Assembly (NCBI GenBank): GCA_964635055.1 | Contig: CAZWMT010000002.1 | Coordinates: 1-64,000, forward strand | Source of the DNA: JAEUJM01 sp964635055 | Lineage (GTDB): Bacteria; Actinomycetota; Acidimicrobiia; Acidimicrobiales; DATDAH01 | DNA: 64,000 nucleotides | Reading direction: 5' to 3' | Part shown: positions 59,836 through 64,000 of the stretch, piece after piece | Layout: every line of letters begins with the position of its first letter | How positions within the stretch are numbered: the stretch's first letter is position 1 | The notes under the pieces: generated by a model | What the model was told of the DNA's origin: nothing | What the model saw: only the letters and a program-made list of their open reading frames with translations | Databases searched by the model: none | Made by a program: the position numbers and the translations under genes

Positions 59836-60501
59836 TCAGGTGGGCTCTGGCACCGGCGTGGAGACCTCGCTCGTCGTCTCGCACCGCACGCACAGCAGTC
59901 GGGAACCTTCGGAGTCGTCGAGCGGCCCGATCCACCGGTGCCAACCATCGGGACACGAGGCGGGCTCGACGCTGGGCGACCCTTCCGCAGCGAGGCGATC
60001 TGACCCCCGGATCGCCTCGTGCACAGCGGTGCCCAGTGCGATCTCCAACGTGGCTCCTGTGCCTCGGTACGTTCCAGCGCTCGAGGTGAGCTCGACCGTC
60101 ATCGGACCCCCGCCGCTCGAACTCGGAAGGATCGCCACGTCCCCGTCGATCAGACCCTCCAGCACCCGACTGGTGGTGCCCGGTCGCGGCAGGGAGGGGG
60201 CGACGCCGACACTCCTGACCGAGACGGCCTCGTCCAGCACCTCCGCGGCGCCACTTCGGAGTGCGGCAAGGAGGGCCGGAGCGTCCCACTGCTCCGGATC
60301 CGAGGGAACGGCCCCAGGATGCGGTGCGACACTGGCGCAGACGACGTGCATGGTGACCCGAAACACGTGCGCCGCGGGCAACTGCTGCTCCGTCGTCACG
60401 TCACACCGCCCTTCTTCGCGTGTCGCATCAGGCCGTTCGGTGCTGCTGCTCGCCGACGTGGGGTTCCGTCGATTCGCGCCACCACCGACCACGTCGAACA
60501 T
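59836..60501 (-). CDS. Unknown protein (about 221 residues), unit 2
   Basis: Identical to 53534-54199, with the same start uncertainty. Confidence 0.5.
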   Translation of the reverse strand: MFDVVGGGANRRNPTSASSSTERPDATREEGRCDVTTEQQLPAAHVFRVTMHVVCASVAPHPGAVPSDPEQWDAPALLAALRSGAAEVLDEAVSVRSVGVAPSLPRPGTTSRVLEGLIDGDVAILPSSSGGGPMTVELTSSAGTYRGTGATLEIALGTAVHEAIRGSDRLAAEGSPSVEPASCPDGWHRWIGPLDDSEGSRLLCVRCETTSEVSTPVPEPT

Positions 60502-60710
60502 CGCCCCTATCGTGACGCGGACCGAGCGTACGCCCTGTGAAAAGTGGCAGTCAACCAGAGACGCAACCTGAGTTGATATCGGGTTGTCACACCGTTGCCG
60601 CGGCGACGTGAATCGGCCCGCCGTCACCGTGCCTCTCCTGCACCTATCACAAGCCTGAGTTCAAACCCTCGACCTCTGGCAGCACGCCTGGTCGGCAGTG
60701 ACGTCGGGCC

Positions 60711-61628
60711 CTACAACTGCTGGACGGGCACGACCTCGCGACAGGTGTCGCCGCCCGTGCCCGGGGACCCTGGGGCGACGAGCCAGAGCCGACGGCCGGA
60801 GCCTGGGGCGGCCTCGACGTAGACCAGGCCCTCCTCGCCGTCCACCGTGGCCCGGCCGAGGAGGGTGGTCGGCACGGGGAAGTCGTCCTGGCACGCCGGG
60901 TCCTCGCCGACCGCTTCGGGCCGGGGCTCGAGCACGAGTCGGCCCCGAACCGCCGCGGCGAGGTCGTCGCCCTTGGCGAAGGTGCCGAGGGTGGGCAGCG
61001 ACGGGTCGATCCCCGACCCGGTGGCGGCCGACGTCGCCCCGGGACCGGTCGTGGTGGGGGACGGGTCGCCGCCCTCGAGGGCCGAACCGTCGTCCTGGGC
61101 CTCGGGCCGGGCCGCGTCGCCCGCACCGTCGGCGGCGTCACCGCCGGCGCTGTCGGCCGCCTCGTCGGTGGCGGACTCGGCGGTGGAGGCGGCCTCGTCG
61201 TCCCCGGCCCCGGACTCGCTCGCCACCCGGGCCAGGCCGGCGGCGACGAGGGCGACCAGCACGAGCCCGGCCGCGACCGAGAGGATCACGGTGCCGACGG
61301 GCCGGGAGCGGCGGGCGCGGGCAGCGGCGAGGTCGGCGGGTGGCGGGGGGGCGGTGGGTGGCGGGGGGGCGGTGGGTGGCGAGGCGGCGGCGGCCGGTGG
61401 CGCCACGCGGCGGGCCTCGGCCAGGGCGGCGGCGAGGTGGGCCTCGCGCACGACGGGGTCGACGAGCGGCACCGGGCCGCCCACGGCCCGGGCCACGGCC
61501 CGCAGCTGGACGAGGCGTGCCGCCAACCGGGGGTCGGACGCGACCCGGTCGACCTCCGCGGGGGAGGCCTCGCCGTCCAGCACGGCGGAGACGAGCAGGT
61601 CGTCCGGCGTCGGGTCCACGTCGCTCAT
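60711..61628 (-). CDS. Anti-sigma factor-like membrane protein, unit 2
   Basis: Identical to 54409-55326, but here it overlaps (ATGA) an intact sigma gene, so this is the ancestral, coupled arrangement. Confidence 0.8.
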   Translation of the reverse strand: MSDVDPTPDDLLVSAVLDGEASPAEVDRVASDPRLAARLVQLRAVARAVGGPVPLVDPVVREAHLAAALAEARRVAPPAAAASPPTAPPPPTAPPPPADLAAARARRSRPVGTVILSVAAGLVLVALVAAGLARVASESGAGDDEAASTAESATDEAADSAGGDAADGAGDAARPEAQDDGSALEGGDPSPTTTGPGATSAATGSGIDPSLPTLGTFAKGDDLAAAVRGRLVLEPRPEAVGEDPACQDDFPVPTTLLGRATVDGEEGLVYVEAAPGSGRRLWLVAPGSPGTGGDTCREVVPVQQL

Positions 61629-62254
61629 GGCTCCCTCCTCAGACGTCCGTCGGGCCCCTCCTGGTTCCCGGCGGTGTCACCGACCGGTGCGATCTGCCCC
61701 GCGAGGGCGGCGCGACCTCGGGCGATGCGGGACCGGACGGTGCCCGGCGGGATGCCCAGGGTCTCGGCGATCTCGGCGTAGTCGAGCTGGCAGAGGTCGC
61801 GCAGCACGACCGGCGCCCGGAACTCGATCGGCAGGGTGGCCAACGCCGCATCGACCTCGAGGCGGTCGGCGACGGCGTCGGCGACCGCAGGGCCCGGGTC
61901 CGCGGCGGGCCCGGCGCCGGTGCCCGTCGCGCCCGGGTCGGGTCGGTCGTCGCCCAGCCCCTCCGTGGGGACCGGCCGGCGTCCCCGGCGGCGGAGCTCG
62001 TCGAGGCAGGCGTTGGTCGCCACCCGGTACGACCAGGTGGTGAACGCCGCCCGCCCGTCGAACCGGGGCAGGCCGCGGACCACCGCCAGCACCGCCTCCT
62101 GGGTGGCGTCGTCGGCGTCGGCCGCGTTGCCGGCGAGCCGCCGGCAGATGGCGTGGATGCGGTCGTAGTGGCGGCGCAACAGCGCATCGAGGGCGGCCGT
62201 GTCGCCGGCCTGGGCCGCGCTGATGAGGACGGCGTCGTCGGCGCTCGGGGTCAC
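61625..62254 (-). CDS. ECF-type RNA polymerase sigma factor (SigM-like position)
   Basis: 209 residues, GTG at 62254. Region 2 (L-L-R-R-H-Y-D-R-I-H-A-I-C-R-R, D-A-D-D-A-T-Q-E-A-V-L-A, F-T-T-W-S-Y-R-V-A-T-N-A-C-L-D-E-L-R-R-R) and region 4 (L-P-I-E-F-R-A-P-V-V-L-R-D, Y-A-E-I-A-E-T-L-G-I-P-P-G-T-V-R-S-R-I-A-R-G). It starts 3 bp after the kinase stop and overlaps the anti-sigma gene: kinase-sigma-anti-sigma operon. In Mycobacterium sigM is next to trxB; here 18 kb of surface-protein genes separate them. The 5' 173 bp lie outside the duplication. Confidence 0.92.
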   Translation of the reverse strand: MTPSADDAVLISAAQAGDTAALDALLRRHYDRIHAICRRLAGNAADADDATQEAVLAVVRGLPRFDGRAAFTTWSYRVATNACLDELRRRGRRPVPTEGLGDDRPDPGATGTGAGPAADPGPAVADAVADRLEVDAALATLPIEFRAPVVLRDLCQLDYAEIAETLGIPPGTVRSRIARGRAALAGQIAPVGDTAGNQEGPDGRLRREP

Positions 62255-62257
62255 CGC

Positions 62258-63856
62258 TCAGGCGGCCGCCACGACGACGCCGGTGACCTCGACCTTGCGG
62301 CCCTCGGGCAGCGCGGTCACCCAGATCAGGACAGCGGCGCCGTTGGCGCCCCCGAGGTCGACCGTCGTCTCGGCGCCCATGGCCTGCCCGGCGGCGACCG
62401 GCTCCCCCCACCCGGCCAGGTCGGGCGCGGCCTCGGCCGCCACGTAGACGTCCGCGGTCCAGCCGGGGGTGGTCGACGTCACGGTGAGCGAGGCGAGGTC
62501 GGCGGCCCGGTCGAGGGTGAGCACGAGGCCGACGCCGTCCTTGAGGCCGCCGAAGTCGGCGGAGTTGTACGTCGACGTGACCCAGGCACTGGCCGGGTCG
62601 TCGTCGATCGCGAGCGGCGCCGTGCTCTCGTTCTCCTCGCCGTCGTCGCCCTGAGGGTCGAACGAGGTGGCCGCGGCCACGCGCAGCGGCGTGTCGGTCG
62701 CGGCCGGGGCGGTGGTGGTGGTCGCGGTGGCGTCGTCGCCGTCGAACAGGCCGCCGTCGGCCAGCGTGTTGCCGATGAGCACGCCGGCCACGGCGAGGGC
62801 GAGGGCCACGAACACGACGATGAGGACCGGGCCCACCACCCGGCGGCGGGGCCGGCCCGCGGCGGGGGGTGCGCCGCCACCGTCGGGGCCCGTCCCGGCT
62901 CCGCCGGCGGCCGCACCCACCACCAGCGGGGTGCCCGCCGGCGGGGTACGGGTGGTGACGGCGGTGTTGTCGGCGTAGGAGACCGGCTCGGGCGGGCCGA
63001 GGTGCGCGGCCTGCAGGGCGGCCCGCAGCTCGGCGGCGCTCTGGTACCGCTGCTCGGGGTCGCGGGCCATGGCCCGCATGACCACGTCGTCGAGGTCGCG
63101 GGGGAGGTCGGCCGAGATCTGGCGGGGGCGGGGCGGGTCGCCGTGCAGGCGGGCCAGGGCGGTGGCGGCGTCGGTGTCGGCCTCGAAGGGCGGCCGCCCG
63201 CAAAGCATCTCGTAGAGCACGACACCGAGGGAGTACACGTCGGTGCGGGCGTCCACCGGACGCCCCTCGACCTGCTCGGGAGCCAGGTACTTGGCCGTCC
63301 CGAGCATCGTGCCCTCCTGGGTGTGGTCGCCACCCTCCTCGAGCTTGGCGATGCCGAAGTCGGCCACCATCACGCGCTCGTCCTGGCAGAGCAGGATGTT
63401 GGCGGGCTTGATGTCGCGGTGCACGAGGCGGGACTGGTGGGCGACCGAGAGGGCGTCGGCCACGGCCACGCCGATGCGCACCGCCTCCGGCGGCGGCAGG
63501 TGGTGGCGGCGGTCGAGCTCCTGGCGCAGGGTCGTGCCCTCCACCAGCTCCATCACGATGGCCTCCATGCCGTCACCGGAGTACGTGTCGTAGATCGACA
63601 CGATCGAGGGGTGGGCGAGGCGGGCCGCGGCGATCGCCTCCCGGCGGAAGCGCTCGACGAAGGTCGTGTCGTCGGTCAGGTGGGCGTGGAGCAGTTTGAC
63701 GGCCACCCGCCGGTCGAGCACCAGGTCGGTGGCCTCCCACACCTGGGCCATCCCCCCGGTGGCGATGAGCCGCTCGAAGCGGTAGCGCCCGGCCAGCAGC
63801 GTGCCGGCCAGGTCGGCGCGGCCACCGGGGCGCGATGGGGGAGGGGAGTCGGACAC
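62258..63856 (-). CDS. Membrane Ser/Thr protein kinase (PknB type)
   Basis: 532 residues, GTG or ATG at 63856. Active kinase domain: Gly loop I-A-T-G-G-M-A-Q-V-W, V-A-V-K-L-L, catalytic loop H-R-D-I-K-P-A-N-I-L-L, D-F-G-I-A-K, G-T-A-K-Y-L-A-P-E-Q. Juxtamembrane Gly/Pro linker, one membrane segment (P-V-L-I-V-V-F-V-A-L-A-L-A-V-A-G-V-L-I-G), then a ~150-residue extracytoplasmic domain (A-I-D-D-D-P-A-S-A-W ... G-L-V-L-T-L) resembling discoidin-type domains, not PASTA. First gene of the kinase-sigma-anti-sigma operon. CwlM is a known PknB-type substrate in Mycobacterium, so a functional link to the gene at 40.5 kb is plausible. Confidence 0.93.
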   Translation of the reverse strand: MSDSPPPSRPGGRADLAGTLLAGRYRFERLIATGGMAQVWEATDLVLDRRVAVKLLHAHLTDDTTFVERFRREAIAAARLAHPSIVSIYDTYSGDGMEAIVMELVEGTTLRQELDRRHHLPPPEAVRIGVAVADALSVAHQSRLVHRDIKPANILLCQDERVMVADFGIAKLEEGGDHTQEGTMLGTAKYLAPEQVEGRPVDARTDVYSLGVVLYEMLCGRPPFEADTDAATALARLHGDPPRPRQISADLPRDLDDVVMRAMARDPEQRYQSAAELRAALQAAHLGPPEPVSYADNTAVTTRTPPAGTPLVVGAAAGGAGTGPDGGGAPPAAGRPRRRVVGPVLIVVFVALALAVAGVLIGNTLADGGLFDGDDATATTTTAPAATDTPLRVAAATSFDPQGDDGEENESTAPLAIDDDPASAWVTSTYNSADFGGLKDGVGLVLTLDRAADLASLTVTSTTPGWTADVYVAAEAAPDLAGWGEPVAAGQAMGAETTVDLGGANGAAVLIWVTALPEGRKVEVTGVVVAAA

Positions 63857-63941
63857 GACGCCCCTGAGGCTAGCTAGTGGCCTCCGCCTCCCTCGGGACG
63901 GCCCGCGAGGGTGACCGTGACCCCTCGGTCCGGACCGACGG

Positions 63942-64000
63942 CTACTTCTTCGTGCGGAAGCCGATGCCGATGACGCCGGGGCCGGCGTGGGTGCCGATGA
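63942..64000 (-). CDS. 3' end of a DegV-family protein gene (partial)
   Basis: The last 18 codons read I-G-T-H-A-G-P-G-V-I-G-I-G-F-R-T-K-K, the usual end of DegV fatty-acid-binding proteins (G-T-H-x-G-P-G). The rest lies outside the window. Confidence 0.7.
   Translation of the reverse strand, partial: IGTHAGPGVIGIGFRTKK

Larger units (their letters stand above)
55780..62081. repeat. Direct tandem duplication, unit 2 (6302 bp)
   Basis: Second unit, same contents as 49478-55779. Its right end runs without a break into the 5' part of the intact sigma gene. Confidence 0.9.

Noticed and set aside
60698..63877. A 1059-codon plus-strand frame across anti-sigma, sigma and kinase genes
   Set aside because: Antisense of three recognisable genes with intact motifs and ATGA-type coupling.
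1..64000. tRNA, rRNA, tmRNA, RNase P RNA or riboswitch genes
   Set aside because: I found no T-loop/acceptor pattern, rRNA-like stretch or riboswitch core by eye; a covariance-model search would be needed to exclude them fully.

Overview
The window (about 72% G+C) is the chromosome-origin neighbourhood of a high-GC actinobacterium. The core genes run gyrB / dciA / recF / dnaN / dnaA on one strand and rpmH / rnpA / yidD / yidC / jag / rsmG / parA / parB on the other, followed by a cwlM-type gene, trxA and trxB. A sigma/anti-sigma pair and a Ser/Thr kinase lie at the right end. The gene order and protein style suggest Actinomycetota, perhaps Acidimicrobiia; this is inference from content, not a placement.

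Layout. 1-6.1 kb: 5' part of gyrB, a secreted RCC1-like protein, dciA, and an intact NHL-repeat protein preceded by a broken paralogue. 6.2-8.8 kb: a cNMP-binding patatin phospholipase and a PlsC-type acyltransferase. 8.8-30.1 kb: a repeat-rich accessory region that separates dciA/gyrB from recF, genes that are normally adjacent. It holds four paralogous peptide genes of 39-42 codons, a 695-residue protein combining a PqqD-like domain, an M50 protease and two cNMP-binding domains, three related LuxR-type regulators, a signal peptidase, a Uma2-family gene, a frameshifted DUF559-type gene, a TAP-type hydrolase, and a 1691-residue cyclase-STAND-propeller protein. It also holds 16 copies of a ~49-bp palindrome found nowhere else in the window, and many gene remnants. 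30.2-44.1 kb: the replication, partition and thioredoxin core, with three parS sites and DnaA-box clusters. 44.2-47.1 kb: an MMPL transporter behind two CsoR-like operators, and an orphan IS3-type OrfA. 47.1-62.1 kb: an LPXTG surface protein and a perfect 6302-bp direct tandem duplication. Each unit carries a lipoprotein, a DUF5979-like surface protein, an orphan PhoB-type DNA-binding domain, an unknown gene and an anti-sigma factor. 62.1-64 kb: start of the intact sigma gene, a Ser/Thr kinase and the 3' end of a degV-like gene.

Best candidate for an undescribed system: the peptide cassettes around the PqqD-M50-cNMP protein. All four peptides share K-D-I-K/E-P near the N terminus and R-K-A-E-R-K-T before short, variable C-terminal tails. 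Each starts 58-60 nt after a palindromic site TGTNAC-N4-GTNACA, which also precedes a secreted protein; relaxed versions precede the LuxR genes. I infer a small regulon in which short peptides are bound by the PqqD-like domain and cleaved or exported by the membrane protease, with cyclic-nucleotide control.

The second notable system is the duplicated unit: a PhoB-type DNA-binding protein without a receiver lies beside a surface-protein gene whose upstream region carries three hexamers repeated every 11 bp, the usual spacing of PhoB/OmpR-type sites.
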